Of a stretch of DNA of 35,653 nucleotides, positions 22,740 through 31,336 are shown one piece after another (position 1 is the first letter of the stretch; every line of letters starts with the position of its first letter). The position numbers and the translations under genes are program-made. Where the stretch lies: positions 1 to 35,653 of the forward strand of contig JAGIAI010000074.1 in NCBI GenBank assembly GCA_017744935.1. Direction: 5' to 3'. Under the pieces are notes generated by a model that saw only the letters and a program-made list of their open reading frames with translations, made no database searches and was not told the origin of the DNA. This DNA is from Variovorax sp. (GTDB lineage: Bacteria; Pseudomonadota; Gammaproteobacteria; Burkholderiales; Burkholderiaceae_C).

Positions 22740-23720
22740 TTATTCCGCTCGGATCTTTGCGGCCCGGATCGTCTTGCCCCAGCGGTCGTACTCGGAAGCG
22801 ACGAAGGCCTTGAACTCCGTCGTCGTCTGTGGCGCAGCCGGCTCCACGTTCATCTTCAGCAGTTGGTCGCGCACCTGCGGGTTCTGCAGCACGGTGGCGA
22901 CGGCACGATTGAGGCGCTGCAGCACGGCGTCCGGCGTGCCGGCCGGCGCCATGTAGCCCACCCAGGTGCCGGCGTCGACCGGCACGCCTTGTTCCGCGAA
23001 GGTCTTCAGGTCCGGTGCGCCGGCGAACCGCCGGGGCGACGCCAGGCCGAGGATCTTCACCTTGCCGCCTTCGGCCTGCGCCTTGGCCACTGACATCGGC
23101 ACGATCATCGAATCGACCTGGCCGGCGGCCAGGGCGGAGATGGCCGGCGCAGCGCCGGTGAAGGGCACGTGCAGCACGTCGAAGCCCGCCTGCGCGCGCA
23201 CCATCTCCATGGCGACGTGTGCAGAACCGCCGATGCCCCAGGAGGCGAAGGTCACCTTGCCGGGTTCCTTGCGCGCCTTTTCCACGAACTCCGCCACGTT
23301 GTTGGCGGGGAAGGACGTGTTCACAATGAGCGCATAAGGAAAGTAGCCTGCCAAGCCGCCCGGCGCGAAGTCGGTGCGGGGGTCGTAGCCCAGCTTGGGG
23401 TACACGTGCGGGTTCATCGCGTGCGTGTCCGCGGTCACCCACACGAGGGTGTAGCCGTCAGCCGGCGCGCGCGCCACCAGCCCGCTGCCGATGCCGCCGT
23501 TGGCTCCGGGACGGTTGTCGATCACGATCGGCTGCTTGAGGAGTTCGGACACCGGCTGCGAGAAGGTGCGGGCGACGACGTCGCTGCCGCCCCCGGCCGG
23601 CCACGGGACGATCAGCCGGATCGGCCTTTCGGGCCACTCGGCGTAGGCCGCTTGGGGCGCTGCGAGTAAGACGGGGGCAAGGGCGGCGATCGCCGCGGCG
23701 AGTAATCCTCGGGCGCGCAT
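22740..23720 (-). CDS. Bug/TctC-family tricarboxylate-transporter substrate-binding protein (1)
   Basis: 326 aa. Signal peptide (cleavage about A27 before EWPERP). The Bug-family start WPERPIRLIVPWPAGGGSDV, the loop PGANGGIGSGLVARAPADGYT and the terminal FVASEYDRWGKTIRAAKI are all present. These periplasmic proteins clamp carboxylates and feed TTT/TctAB transporters or act in sensing. The protein also shows VPFTGAAPAISALAAGQVD, equivalent to the usual VPYKGxxPA carboxylate loop, with Phe-Thr replacing Tyr-Lys. It lies 133 nt downstream of the PrpB-type lyase on the same strand, probably one transcript. No TctA/TctB gene is present in the window. Confidence 0.93.
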   Translation of the reverse strand: MRARGLLAAAIAALAPVLLAAPQAAYAEWPERPIRLIVPWPAGGGSDVVARTFSQPVSELLKQPIVIDNRPGANGGIGSGLVARAPADGYTLVWVTADTHAMNPHVYPKLGYDPRTDFAPGGLAGYFPYALIVNTSFPANNVAEFVEKARKEPGKVTFASWGIGGSAHVAMEMVRAQAGFDVLHVPFTGAAPAISALAAGQVDSMIVPMSVAKAQAEGGKVKILGLASPRRFAGAPDLKTFAEQGVPVDAGTWVGYMAPAGTPDAVLQRLNRAVATVLQNPQVRDQLLKMNVEPAAPQTTTEFKAFVASEYDRWGKTIRAAKIRAE

Positions 23721-23853
23721 TGACTGGTCTCCGGCAATGAATCAGGTCCGGCGGGATGCCGGGGGTGCCGCAGTATTCCCAAGCACGGAGTGGGCGCCAA
23801 TGCGCGCTGGCCGAAGAGTGTTTTCGCGGCGGCCGAAAGTGCGCCGCACCAAG

Positions 23854-24765
23854 TCAGCCGCCGGCACCGCTCTCCTTGTCGCGGCCGAACAGCGTGTTCA
23901 GGTGCCGCTCGAAAGAGTGATACCCGATGCGGTCGTACAGTTCCTCGCGCGTTTGCATCTGGTCGATCACCTTGCGCTGGTGGCCATCGCGGCGCAGGGC
24001 GGTGTAGACGTTCTCGGCCGCCCTGTTCATGGCGCGGAACGCGGACAGCGGGTACAGCACCATGCTGACGCCGGCGTCGCGCAGTTCGTCGACAGAGAAC
24101 AGAGGGGTTTGGCCGAACTCGGTGATGTTGGCCAGCAGCGGGGCGCCGACGGCGTCAGCGAAGCGGCGATAGGTCGCCAGGTCGTACGCCGCCTCGGCGA
24201 ACACCGCGTCGGCGCCCGCCTCCAGGCAGGCGCGCGCGCGCTCGATGGCCGCGTCGACGCCTTCGACGGCGATCGCGTCGGTGCGGGCGATGATGAAGAA
24301 CTGGTCGTCGGTGCGCGCATCCACTGCAGCCTTGATGCGGTCAGTCATTTCCGCTGTGGTGACGATGTCCTTGCCCGGGCGATGCCCACAGCGCTTGGCG
24401 CCTGCCTGGTCTTCGATGTGGCATGCCGCCGCGCCGGCCTGCACCAGGCTCTTGACGGTGCGCGCGATGTTGAAGGCGCTCGGGCCGAAGCCGGTGTCGA
24501 TGTCCACCACCAGCGGTACGTCGCACACGTGGGTGATGCGGCGCACGTCGATCAGTACATCTTCCAGGCCGATGATGCCGAGGTCCGGCAGGCCGAGCGA
24601 GCCGGCGGACACGCCGCCGCCCGAAAGGTAGATGGCCCTGTAGCCGGCACGCCTTGCGAGCAGCGCGTGGTTGGCGTTGATGGCGCCGACGATCTGCAGA
24701 GGCTTTTCCTGGGCGAGGGCGCCGCGGAAGCGGGCGCCGGGAGTAGCGGAGGTGGTTTGGGTCAT
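23854..24765 (-). CDS. prpB: isocitrate lyase/PEP-mutase family lyase, PrpB-like (2-methylisocitrate lyase type)
   Basis: 303 aa, the PrpB length. Signatures: YLSGGGVSAGSLGLPDLG, VVDIDTGFG (metal-site Asp), the catalytic loop K-R-C126-G-H, ARTDAIAVEGVDAAIERA, LANITEFG and YPLSAFRAMNRAAENVY. PrpB cleaves 2-methylisocitrate to pyruvate and succinate; close relatives cleave 2,3-dimethylmalate or other 2-hydroxy acids. Neither prpC nor a classical methylcitrate cluster is here; instead a MmgE/PrpD gene lies in the divergent operon. The true substrate may be a branched dicarboxylate rather than methylisocitrate (inference). It probably shares a divergent control region (24766-25023) with the plus-strand operon. 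Confidence 0.9.
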   Translation of the reverse strand: MTQTTSATPGARFRGALAQEKPLQIVGAINANHALLARRAGYRAIYLSGGGVSAGSLGLPDLGIIGLEDVLIDVRRITHVCDVPLVVDIDTGFGPSAFNIARTVKSLVQAGAAACHIEDQAGAKRCGHRPGKDIVTTAEMTDRIKAAVDARTDDQFFIIARTDAIAVEGVDAAIERARACLEAGADAVFAEAAYDLATYRRFADAVGAPLLANITEFGQTPLFSVDELRDAGVSMVLYPLSAFRAMNRAAENVYTALRRDGHQRKVIDQMQTREELYDRIGYHSFERHLNTLFGRDKESGAGG

Positions 24766-24951
24766 GGGGTGTGTGCGGTCACAGGGCCGGTGGAGAAATC
24801 GGAATCCCGGCGCCGCTGGGCGCCGGTGCTTTCGCGCGTGTGCGCGGCATGCGCAGCGTGTCGCGCCACTGCGTGAAGATCAGGAGATCGGTGAAACTCT
24901 GGTGCCCCGTCTTCATGGGCCGGGATCGTACCGGCCAAACCCCGAGGGAAA

Positions 24952-24966
24952 TTCGCAAATTGCGAA
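24952..24966. promoter_or_regulatory. perfect palindrome in the divergent catabolic promoter region
   Basis: TTCGCAA-A-TTGCGAA has 7-bp arms around one base. It contains T-N11-A (TCGCAAATTGCGA), the LysR-type binding pattern, though GntR-type regulators also use such sites. It lies 58 bp upstream of the plus-strand TctC start and about 190 bp upstream of the minus-strand lyase start. TACACT at 25012-25017 could be the -10 of the plus-strand promoter. Confidence 0.55.
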
Positions 24967-25023
24967 AAGAGCGTTTGACCTGCAGAGGCTGTCGGAACCG
25001 GGGGCGCTTCCTACACTGCCGCC

Positions 25024-26019
25024 ATGACTTCGACCTCCCCGCGCCGCGGCCAGCGCTTCGCCCTTCGCTTCATCGTGGCCCTGGGTCTGGTGGCCGCCTG
25101 CGCCCCCGGCATCGTGTCCGCCCAGGACTTCCCGCACAAGCCGATCCGCATGGTGGTGGGCTACCCGCCCGGCGGCTCGAACGACCTCGTCGCCCGTATC
25201 GTCGCCCCGCGACTGGCCGAGGAGCTCGCGACGCCGGTGGTCGTGGAGAACAGGGCGGGCGTGAGCGGCGCGATCGGCGCCGACTTCGTGGCCAAGTCCC
25301 CGGCGGACGGCTACACGCTGCTTCTCGCCAGCGCGAGCCCGGTGGTGATCACCCCGCACACCATTCCCAAGGTGCCCTTCAATACCTTGTCGGACTTCAC
25401 CCCCATCAACACGGTGGGCGTCACGCCCGAGGCGATCGCTGTGTCGCCGTCGCTGGGCGTCAAGAACCTCAAGGAGCTGCTGGCGCTGGCCCGCACGCGC
25501 CAGGTGTCCCTGTCCTCCTCGGGCACGGGCGGCCTGCCGCACCTGACCATTGAACTGCTGATCCAGGCGGCCAAGGGCAAGATAGTCCACGTTCCGTACA
25601 AGGGCGCGGGCCCTGCGGTCACCGACACGCTGGCGGGCCACGTCAACGGCATCGTGATGGACGTGCCGCCGCTCTTCCCGCTGTTCCAGGACGGCCGCCT
25701 GCAACCGCTGGCCGTGACCAGCGCCAAGCGCGTGAAGTTCCTGCCCAACGTGCCGACGGCGCAGGAGGAACTGCCCGGTTTCGACGTCACCAACTGGGTG
25801 GGCGTCTTCGGGCCTGCCAAGCTGCCTGCGGTCGTGACGGCCAAGCTCAATGCGGCGCTGGTCAAGGTCGTGGCGCGCGAGGACGTGCGCGCCCAGTTGA
25901 TCAAGCTGGCGGTGGTGCCCTCGACGATGGCCAACCCTGCGGCCTTCCAGCAGTTCGTGGCGGCCGAGTACGGTCGCTGGGGCAAGCTGGTCAAGGAAAA
26001 GAACATCGTCGCCGAGTGA
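25024..26019 (+). CDS. Bug/TctC-family substrate-binding protein (2)
   Basis: 331 aa. The signal peptide is unusually long at the basic end (TSTSPRRGQRFALR) with cleavage about A33 before QDFPHKPIRM. Typical loops: VVGYPPGGSNDLVARIVAPR, NRAGVSGAIGADFVAKSPADGYT, HVPYKGAGPAVTDTLAGHVN and the C-terminal FVAAEYGRWGKLVKE. It is a periplasmic carboxylate-binding protein and the first gene of the plus-strand catabolic operon. There is no Shine-Dalgarno before ATG 25024 and a -10-like TACACT six bases upstream, so the message may be leaderless. Spacing to the next Bug gene is 16 nt. Confidence 0.93.
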   Translation: MTSTSPRRGQRFALRFIVALGLVAACAPGIVSAQDFPHKPIRMVVGYPPGGSNDLVARIVAPRLAEELATPVVVENRAGVSGAIGADFVAKSPADGYTLLLASASPVVITPHTIPKVPFNTLSDFTPINTVGVTPEAIAVSPSLGVKNLKELLALARTRQVSLSSSGTGGLPHLTIELLIQAAKGKIVHVPYKGAGPAVTDTLAGHVNGIVMDVPPLFPLFQDGRLQPLAVTSAKRVKFLPNVPTAQEELPGFDVTNWVGVFGPAKLPAVVTAKLNAALVKVVAREDVRAQLIKLAVVPSTMANPAAFQQFVAAEYGRWGKLVKEKNIVAE

Positions 26020-26035
26020 GCGCAGGGCAGCACGC

Positions 26036-26998
26036 ATGAAAGCATTCGCAATCGGCGCCGCGCTGGCGCTCGGCCTCGCCGCCGTCGCCGCTCACGCGCA
26101 GCAGTGGCCCGCGCAACCGGTCCGCATCGTCGTCGGCTATCCCGCCGGCGGCGCCTCCGACGTCGCCGCCCGCGTCGTCGGACAGAAGCTGGCCGAGCGC
26201 CTCGGACAGGCCGTGGTCGTCGAGAACAAGCCCGGCGCCGGCGGCAACATCGGCGCCGACTTCGTGGCCAAGGCGCCCGCCGACGGCTACACGCTCCTGC
26301 TCGGAACGATCTCCCTGTCGGTCAACCCGAGCCTGTATCCGAAGATGACGTACGACCCGCAGAAGGACCTGGCGGCGATCTCCATGATCTCTTCCACGCC
26401 GTTCGTGCTTGTGTCCAACCCCAACTCGCCCTACACGAGCGTCAAGTCGCTGCTGGACGCGGCGCGCGCAGACGAGCGCGCTGTGGACTACGCGACGGCG
26501 GGCAACGGGTCTGGCTCGCACCTCTTCATGGAACTGTTCGCCAGCACGGCCGGCGTGAAGTTCAACCACATCCCGTACAAGGGCGCCGCGCCCGCGATGA
26601 ACGACGTGCTGGGCAACCAGGTGCCAGTCACCTTCGACAACATCATCACCACACTGCCGCTGGTGCAGGCGGGCAAGCTGCGCGCTCTGGCGGTCAGCAC
26701 GAGGAAGCGTTCGAAGGTCGCCCCCGAGATCCCGACCCTCGCCGAGAGCGGCGTGCCCGGCTTCGATGCCACCGCGTGGTTCGGCCTGTTCGCGCCGGCC
26801 GGCACGTCGAAGGACATCGTGCAGCGCCTGAGCCGGGAAGTGGCCGAGGTGGTGAAGGACCCGCTCGTGGCGGAGAAGCTGCTCAAGCTGGGCGCCGAGC
26901 CTGCGAGCAGCAGCCCCGAGGCTTTCGAGCGCTTCTTCGGCGGCGAAATCGCCAAGTGGCGCAAGGTCATCCGGCAAGCCAACATCCGAGTGGACTGA
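26036..26998 (+). CDS. Bug/TctC-family substrate-binding protein (3)
   Basis: 320 aa. Clean signal peptide (MKAFAIGAALALGLAAVAAHA, here quoted in part: cleavage after AHA, before QQWPAQPVRI). Family loops: VVGYPAGGASDVAARVVGQK, NKPGAGGNIGADFVAKAPAD, HIPYKGAAPAMNDVLGNQV, LAESGVPGFDATAWFGLFAP. It is a periplasmic binding protein, similar in layout to the preceding one but diverged enough that a recent tandem duplication is unlikely. Two consecutive Bug genes in one operon suggest binding of two related substrates or an uptake-plus-sensing split. The next ATG follows after only 4 nt, so it is coupled to the MmgE/PrpD gene. Confidence 0.94.
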   Translation: MKAFAIGAALALGLAAVAAHAQQWPAQPVRIVVGYPAGGASDVAARVVGQKLAERLGQAVVVENKPGAGGNIGADFVAKAPADGYTLLLGTISLSVNPSLYPKMTYDPQKDLAAISMISSTPFVLVSNPNSPYTSVKSLLDAARADERAVDYATAGNGSGSHLFMELFASTAGVKFNHIPYKGAAPAMNDVLGNQVPVTFDNIITTLPLVQAGKLRALAVSTRKRSKVAPEIPTLAESGVPGFDATAWFGLFAPAGTSKDIVQRLSREVAEVVKDPLVAEKLLKLGAEPASSSPEAFERFFGGEIAKWRKVIRQANIRVD

Positions 26999-27002
26999 AC
27001 GC

Positions 27003-28370
27003 ATGTCATTGGCCAGGGAATTCGTCTCGGCGCTGCAAGGACTGCGCCGCGCCATCGGCGAGGCGCAGCGCGCGGGCTCGTGTCTGCGCATCGCCGACTC
27101 AGTGGGCATCGGCTTCGGGGCCACCGCCGGTGAGGACACCGCGCTGCAGGTCGCCGAGGCGCTCGCCACGGGCTCGGCCGGCGGCGTGTGCGGCATCTTC
27201 GGCCAAGAGCGCCGTGAGACGCCGGCCGCGGCCGCGTTCGCCAACTCCGCGCTGGTGCATGTGCTGGACTTCGACGACATCCATGACGCGGCGCGCCTGC
27301 ATCCCACCACAGTCACCCTGCCGGCGGCGCTCGCCGCCGCGCAACTGGCGGGAGCTTCGGGCGCAAGCGTTGTGGACGCCGTGCTGCTCGGCGACGAGCT
27401 GATGTGCCGCCTGGGCGTCGCCTGCGCGCCCAAGGGCACCGGCCCCGGCTCGGACTGGTTCCTCACGCAACTCTTCGGCTACTTCGGCGGTGCACTCGCC
27501 GCCGGCCTTGTGCTCGGCCTCTCGAACGACCAGTTGGTCTCGGCTTTCGGCCTGGCGTACATGCAGGCCGCTGGCGGCAAGCAGGCGGGCTTCGGCACTG
27601 GCGCCACTGCGCGCGCCATCTACCCCGCCTTCGCCGCGATGGGCGGCGTGCAGGCCTGCCTGCTGGCACGTGCGGGTGTGCGCGGTCCCGAGGGCGCGCT
27701 CGACGGCGCCGCGGGACTCTTTCCCGTGTACTTCGGCGCGCAGGCCACGCCCGCGCAACGCGAGCTGCTGCTGCAGACCGGGCCCTGGCATGCAGACGCG
27801 ATCCAGCTGAAGCCCTGGCCCAGTTGCCGCCTCTCGCATCCTTACGTCGCCGCGGCGCTGGCCTTGCGAGGTGAGTTCGGCGAGGCTCAGCCGGTTCGCA
27901 TCGAAGCACACGTCAACGCGTCGGCCGCCAAGCTGTGCCGGCCGCTGGCCGAACGCCGGTGCCCCGCCACGCTGCAGGACGCCAAGTACAGCATCCCCTG
28001 GATGATCGCTTTCACACTGGTGCATGGCCGCGTCGACCTCTCCGTGCTCGGTCCGGCCTCGCTCGCGGACGAGCGCGTGCTGGACCTCGCGCAGCGCGTC
28101 GAGGTGCTGGAGACGCTGCCGGACCGGCCCGGCCATCCGCCCGCGCGCATCCGCGTGCGCACCGGAGACGGTCGCGACCTCGAAAGCCCCGCGGAGATCG
28201 AGCGCGTGGCCGACGGCATGGGCGAGGACGTTGCGCGCAGCAAGTTCGACGCATGCCTCGCGTACGCGGGTCTCGAGCCGGCGCAGAGCCAAGCGCTGTG
28301 GATGCGGCTGCTGGCGTTGACTCGCGAACCGCGCGTCGACTTCCTGTTCGACGCGGCCGCCCGCCGCTGA
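27003..28370 (+). CDS. MmgE/PrpD family protein
   Basis: 455 aa, normal length. MmgE/PrpD signatures: LDFDDIHDAARLHPTTVTLP (active-site region), QAAGGKQAGFGTG, the lid segment KPWPSCRLSHPYVAA and DAKYSIPWMIAFTLVHGRVD. The family includes 2-methylcitrate dehydratase, cis-aconitate decarboxylase and iminodisuccinate epimerase, all acting on di- or tricarboxylates, so the sequence alone gives a class, not a substrate. Together with a PrpB-type lyase it could form a dehydration/hydration plus cleavage pair for a branched carboxylate. It is separated from the next gene by 97 nt containing a GC-rich hairpin. Confidence 0.93.
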   Translation: MSLAREFVSALQGLRRAIGEAQRAGSCLRIADSVGIGFGATAGEDTALQVAEALATGSAGGVCGIFGQERRETPAAAAFANSALVHVLDFDDIHDAARLHPTTVTLPAALAAAQLAGASGASVVDAVLLGDELMCRLGVACAPKGTGPGSDWFLTQLFGYFGGALAAGLVLGLSNDQLVSAFGLAYMQAAGGKQAGFGTGATARAIYPAFAAMGGVQACLLARAGVRGPEGALDGAAGLFPVYFGAQATPAQRELLLQTGPWHADAIQLKPWPSCRLSHPYVAAALALRGEFGEAQPVRIEAHVNASAAKLCRPLAERRCPATLQDAKYSIPWMIAFTLVHGRVDLSVLGPASLADERVLDLAQRVEVLETLPDRPGHPPARIRVRTGDGRDLESPAEIERVADGMGEDVARSKFDACLAYAGLEPAQSQALWMRLLALTREPRVDFLFDAAARR

Positions 28371-28418
28371 AGCTCGCGTTCAGCGCCGGCGAAATATCAA
28401 TTCGGCTTCCCTGTCTTT

Positions 28419-28437
28419 GCGGCCGCCGCCCGGCCGC
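28419..28437 (+). other. intra-operon GC-rich hairpin
   Basis: GCGGCCG-ccgcc-CGGCCGC: a perfect 7-bp stem with a 5-nt loop between the MmgE/PrpD and flavoprotein genes. No T-tract follows. It could stabilise or process the polycistronic message, or reduce downstream expression. Confidence 0.35.
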
Positions 28438-28467
28438 CGATGATGAGCTTTTCCCAAGGATGAAAAG

Positions 28468-29922
28468 ATGATTGCAAATCAGGAATTCGATGTGGTCGTC
28501 GCCGGGTGCGGCGTTGCCGGCCTGTCCGCCGCCGTGTCCGCCGCGGAGCAGGGGGCGCGCGTGGTGGTGCTGGAGCGCGCCACGCGCGAGGAGCGCGGCG
28601 GGCAGAGTCGCTACACCGAGGCCTACCTGCGCATGAAGAGCCTGACGGAGGTCAGCGACGACTTCGAGACGCACTTGGCCGAGAACGGTTCCGGCGCGGT
28701 GGACCCCGAGCTCGTCGAGGACGCCGCGAGCTCGCAGGCCTCGCCGCTGGCGCGCGCCCTGAGCATCGCCGATCCCAACTTCATCGAATGCTTCTCGGAG
28801 AAGGCTGGCGAGACCATCGCCTGGCTGCAGGGCATGGGCGTGCGCTTCGACTTCCTGCCGACGCAGTTCCTCACCAAGTCGCAGCCGCGGCTGCTGCCGG
28901 TGGGCGGCGGCGCCGCGCTGGTGGAAGCGCTGGCGGCGCACGCCGAAAAGCTCGGCGTGAACTTCCTGTACGAAACAACGGCGCTCGACCTGGTGCACGA
29001 CGACACCGGCCGCGTGGCCGGCCTGAAGGTGCGCCAAGGCGGCAAGCAGGCCGTGCTGCGCGGCGAGGTGGTGTTGGCTTGCGGGGGCTTCGAAGGCAAC
29101 GCGGAGATGATGACGCGCTACGTCGGCCCGCGCTCGGTGTACCTGCGCCCCGTCTGCAAGGGCGCGTACTACAACCGCGGTGAAGGCATCACGATGGCGC
29201 TCGCCGCCGGCGCCGCCGGCAGCGGCGAATTCGGCAGCTACCACGCCGAACCGGTGGACCCGCGCTCCGGTATCGCCGAGCCGTCGATCTTCATCTTCCC
29301 CTACGGCATCCTGGTCAACCTCGAAGGCCGCCGCTTCACCGACGAGGCGCCCGGCACGGTGGATGCCTACTACGAGCGCGTGACGCGCCGCATCTACGAA
29401 CAGTCCAAGGGGACCGCCTGGGTGGTGCTGGACGCGCGCCACCAGCGTATTCCCAACTACAAGCTGGGCATCCGCACCGACAAGCCGCCGGTCGTGGGCC
29501 AGACGGTGGCCGAACTCGCCGGCAAGATCGGCGTGCCCGCCGAGGCGCTGCAGGAGACCGTGCGCCAATACAACGCGGCCTGCGTGCCCGGCGACTGGAA
29601 GCCGCTGGAGCTGGACGGCCTGTCCACCCAGGGCCTCACGCCGCCCAAGTCGAACTGGGCCGTGCCACTGGAACAGGCGCCCTTCCACGCCTACCCAATC
29701 ATCTCGTCGAACGTGTTTACCTTCGGTGGCCTGAAGATCGACACGGCGGCGCGCGTGCTGCACGGCGACGGCGACCCGATGCCCGGACTGTATGCGGCCG
29801 GCGAGATCGTGGGCCTGTACTACGACAACTACACGGGCGCGACCTCCGTGCTCAAGGGCATGGTGTTCGGCCGCATCGCCGGCTGCACCGCCGCCGCCGA
29901 GCGGGGCCTGGTGGCCGCATGA
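28468..29922 (+). CDS. FAD-dependent dehydrogenase, fumarate reductase/TcuA (tricarballylate dehydrogenase)-like
   Basis: 484 aa. N-terminal dinucleotide fold VVVAGCGVAGLSAAVSAAEQ with Glu at the end of beta2 (VVVLERA), then GGQSRYTEAYLRM, which parallels the GGNSxHTRN segment of TcuA-type enzymes. The C-terminal part YNAACVPGDWKPL, LSTQGLTPPKSNWAVPLE, FTFGGLKIDTAARVL and LYAAGEIVGLYYDNYTGATS matches the flavoprotein family of fumarate/succinate-type dehydrogenases. No signal peptide is present, so it is cytosolic. It probably desaturates a saturated di/tricarboxylate, giving electrons to an acceptor such as the ETF encoded nearby. The start has AAGGA upstream; the stop overlaps the SDR start (ATGA). 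Confidence 0.9.
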   Translation: MIANQEFDVVVAGCGVAGLSAAVSAAEQGARVVVLERATREERGGQSRYTEAYLRMKSLTEVSDDFETHLAENGSGAVDPELVEDAASSQASPLARALSIADPNFIECFSEKAGETIAWLQGMGVRFDFLPTQFLTKSQPRLLPVGGGAALVEALAAHAEKLGVNFLYETTALDLVHDDTGRVAGLKVRQGGKQAVLRGEVVLACGGFEGNAEMMTRYVGPRSVYLRPVCKGAYYNRGEGITMALAAGAAGSGEFGSYHAEPVDPRSGIAEPSIFIFPYGILVNLEGRRFTDEAPGTVDAYYERVTRRIYEQSKGTAWVVLDARHQRIPNYKLGIRTDKPPVVGQTVAELAGKIGVPAEALQETVRQYNAACVPGDWKPLELDGLSTQGLTPPKSNWAVPLEQAPFHAYPIISSNVFTFGGLKIDTAARVLHGDGDPMPGLYAAGEIVGLYYDNYTGATSVLKGMVFGRIAGCTAAAERGLVAA

Positions 29923-30692
29923 CACAGTCGCACGACTTCGCGGACCGCGTGGCGCTGGTCACGGGCGGGCAGGGCGTCATCGGCAGTGCGCTCGTGGCGG
30001 CATTGCGCGAACGGGGGGCAACCGTGGTGAGCGCCGACGGCGCCGCCGAGCAGGCCTGGGCCGACGCGGGCGCCGCGGAGCTCGCGAGCGCCACGCTGCG
30101 GCTGGACGTGACAGATCCGGCGGCGATCGCCGGGCTCATCCAACGCATCGAAGCCGAGGTCGGAACGGTGGACCTGCTGGTCAACGTCGCCGGCGTTGTG
30201 TCCTTCGGCAGCGCGCAGCAGCTGCGCCCCGAGGAATGGCGCCGCGTCATCGACATCAACCTCACCGGTTCATTCCTGACCTGCCAGGCGGTGATGGCCG
30301 GAATGAAGCGCAAGGGCTTCGGTCGCATCATCAACATTGGCTCCGTGGTCGGCAAGAACGCTGGCAACGCTCGGCCCTGGATCGACGCCACCGAGCAGGA
30401 GCGCGCCGGCAACGTGGCCTACGGCGTGTCGAAGGCGGGCGTGCATGCCATGACCGCGTTCCTGGCCAAGGAGTTGGCCGCGCACGGCGTGACGGTGAAC
30501 GCCGTCGCGCCCGGCCCGATCGCCACCGCCATGACCACCAGCTTCCCCGCGCAACTAAAGGCGCTGATTCCCGTGGGCCGCATGGGCACCGCCGCGGACA
30601 TCACCCACGCTGCGCTGTTCCTCGCTTCGCGCGACGCCGGCTTCGTTACCGGCGAGATCCTCGACGTCAACGGCGGAATGTTCTGCGACTGA
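29919..30692 (+). CDS. short-chain dehydrogenase/reductase
   Basis: 257 aa classical SDR: TGGQGVIG (nucleotide loop, a variant of TGxxxGIG), NVAG (usual NNAG), IINIGSVVG with catalytic Ser, Y-G-V-S-K catalytic Tyr/Lys, and NAVAPGPIATAM with the C-terminal ITGxxLxVNGG-type ending (VTGEILDVNGGMF). It is an NAD(P)-dependent oxidation of a hydroxyl or reduction of a keto group; an Asp after beta2 (VVSADGA) favours NAD(H). An insert near NARPWIDATEQERAG, just before the active Tyr, is longer than usual and may shape the substrate pocket. It is translationally coupled to the preceding flavoprotein by ATGA. Confidence 0.92.
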   Translation: MTQSHDFADRVALVTGGQGVIGSALVAALRERGATVVSADGAAEQAWADAGAAELASATLRLDVTDPAAIAGLIQRIEAEVGTVDLLVNVAGVVSFGSAQQLRPEEWRRVIDINLTGSFLTCQAVMAGMKRKGFGRIINIGSVVGKNAGNARPWIDATEQERAGNVAYGVSKAGVHAMTAFLAKELAAHGVTVNAVAPGPIATAMTTSFPAQLKALIPVGRMGTAADITHAALFLASRDAGFVTGEILDVNGGMFCD

Positions 30693-30741
30693 ACGCATCC
30701 GCCCCATCCTTTCTCGTGAAAACCACCCCTGAAAAGCAAGC

Positions 30742-31323
30742 ATGAAATCCATCTACCTGATCCTCGACATGCAGAATGACCTGGTCCACGCCGACGGCCC
30801 CAACGGTAAGTCGCCGCTGGGCGAACAGGTCCGAAATCGCCGCGTCGTGGAGAACACTGCCGCCGCGCTGAAGAAGGCGCGCACCGCCGGCGTCGCCGTG
30901 GGCTTCGTACGCGTGGGCTTCTCGCCCGAGTACCAGGAGTGCCCGAAGAACTCCCCCGTGTTCTCCGGCGCGCCCAAGGCGGGCCTGTTCAAGCTGGGTT
31001 CCTTCGGCACCGAGATCCACCCGGCGCTCGAGCAGAAGCCCGGCGACGTGCAAGTTGTCAAGCACCGCGTGAGCCCCTTCTACTCCACGACCCTGATGGC
31101 GCAGCTGAGCGCCGCCGGCATCCAGCGCATCTACTGCTCAGGCGTCTCCACGCAGGCGGTGGTGCAGGCGACGGTGCGCGATGGCCACGACCGCGACTTC
31201 GAGATGGTGGTGCTGGAGGATGCGTGCTGTGCCCACTCCGAAGAGGAGCACAAGAATTCCATGGGCAGCATCGCCCGCTTCTGCCGCGTGACCACCTCGG
31301 CCGACGTGGACTACACCTCCTGA
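30742..31323 (+). CDS. isochorismatase-fold protein lacking the catalytic cysteine
   Basis: 193 aa, isochorismatase/nicotinamidase fold. Asp9 (LILDMQND) and Lys107 (VVKHRVSPFYST) of the usual Asp-Lys-Cys triad are present. The third motif, normally GVxTNxCVExTxRDA, reads GVSTQAVVQATVRDG: the nucleophile position is Val140. Cys132, just before the motif, is not equivalent. In cysteine hydrolases of this fold (amidases for maleamate, N-carbamoylsarcosine, ureidoacrylate) the Cys is essential, whereas true isochorismatases work without it, so the protein may hydrolyse a vinyl ether, bind ligand, or be inactive. It sits between the SDR and another Cys-less protein, which favours a retained function. 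Confidence 0.88.
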   Translation: MKSIYLILDMQNDLVHADGPNGKSPLGEQVRNRRVVENTAAALKKARTAGVAVGFVRVGFSPEYQECPKNSPVFSGAPKAGLFKLGSFGTEIHPALEQKPGDVQVVKHRVSPFYSTTLMAQLSAAGIQRIYCSGVSTQAVVQATVRDGHDRDFEMVVLEDACCAHSEEEHKNSMGSIARFCRVTTSADVDYTS

Positions 31324-31336
31324 CACGAACGCGCTC

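Noticed and set aside
22396..23442. 348-aa minus-strand frame over the TctC gene
   Set aside because: It is a frame-shifted shadow of the Bug/TctC protein, which has a signal peptide and family loops in the neighbouring frame.
28012..29925. 637-aa minus-strand frame
   Set aside because: It is antisense to MmgE/PrpD and the TcuA-like flavoprotein, both with clear motifs; the high-GC strand bias produces long His/Arg/Val-rich antisense frames.
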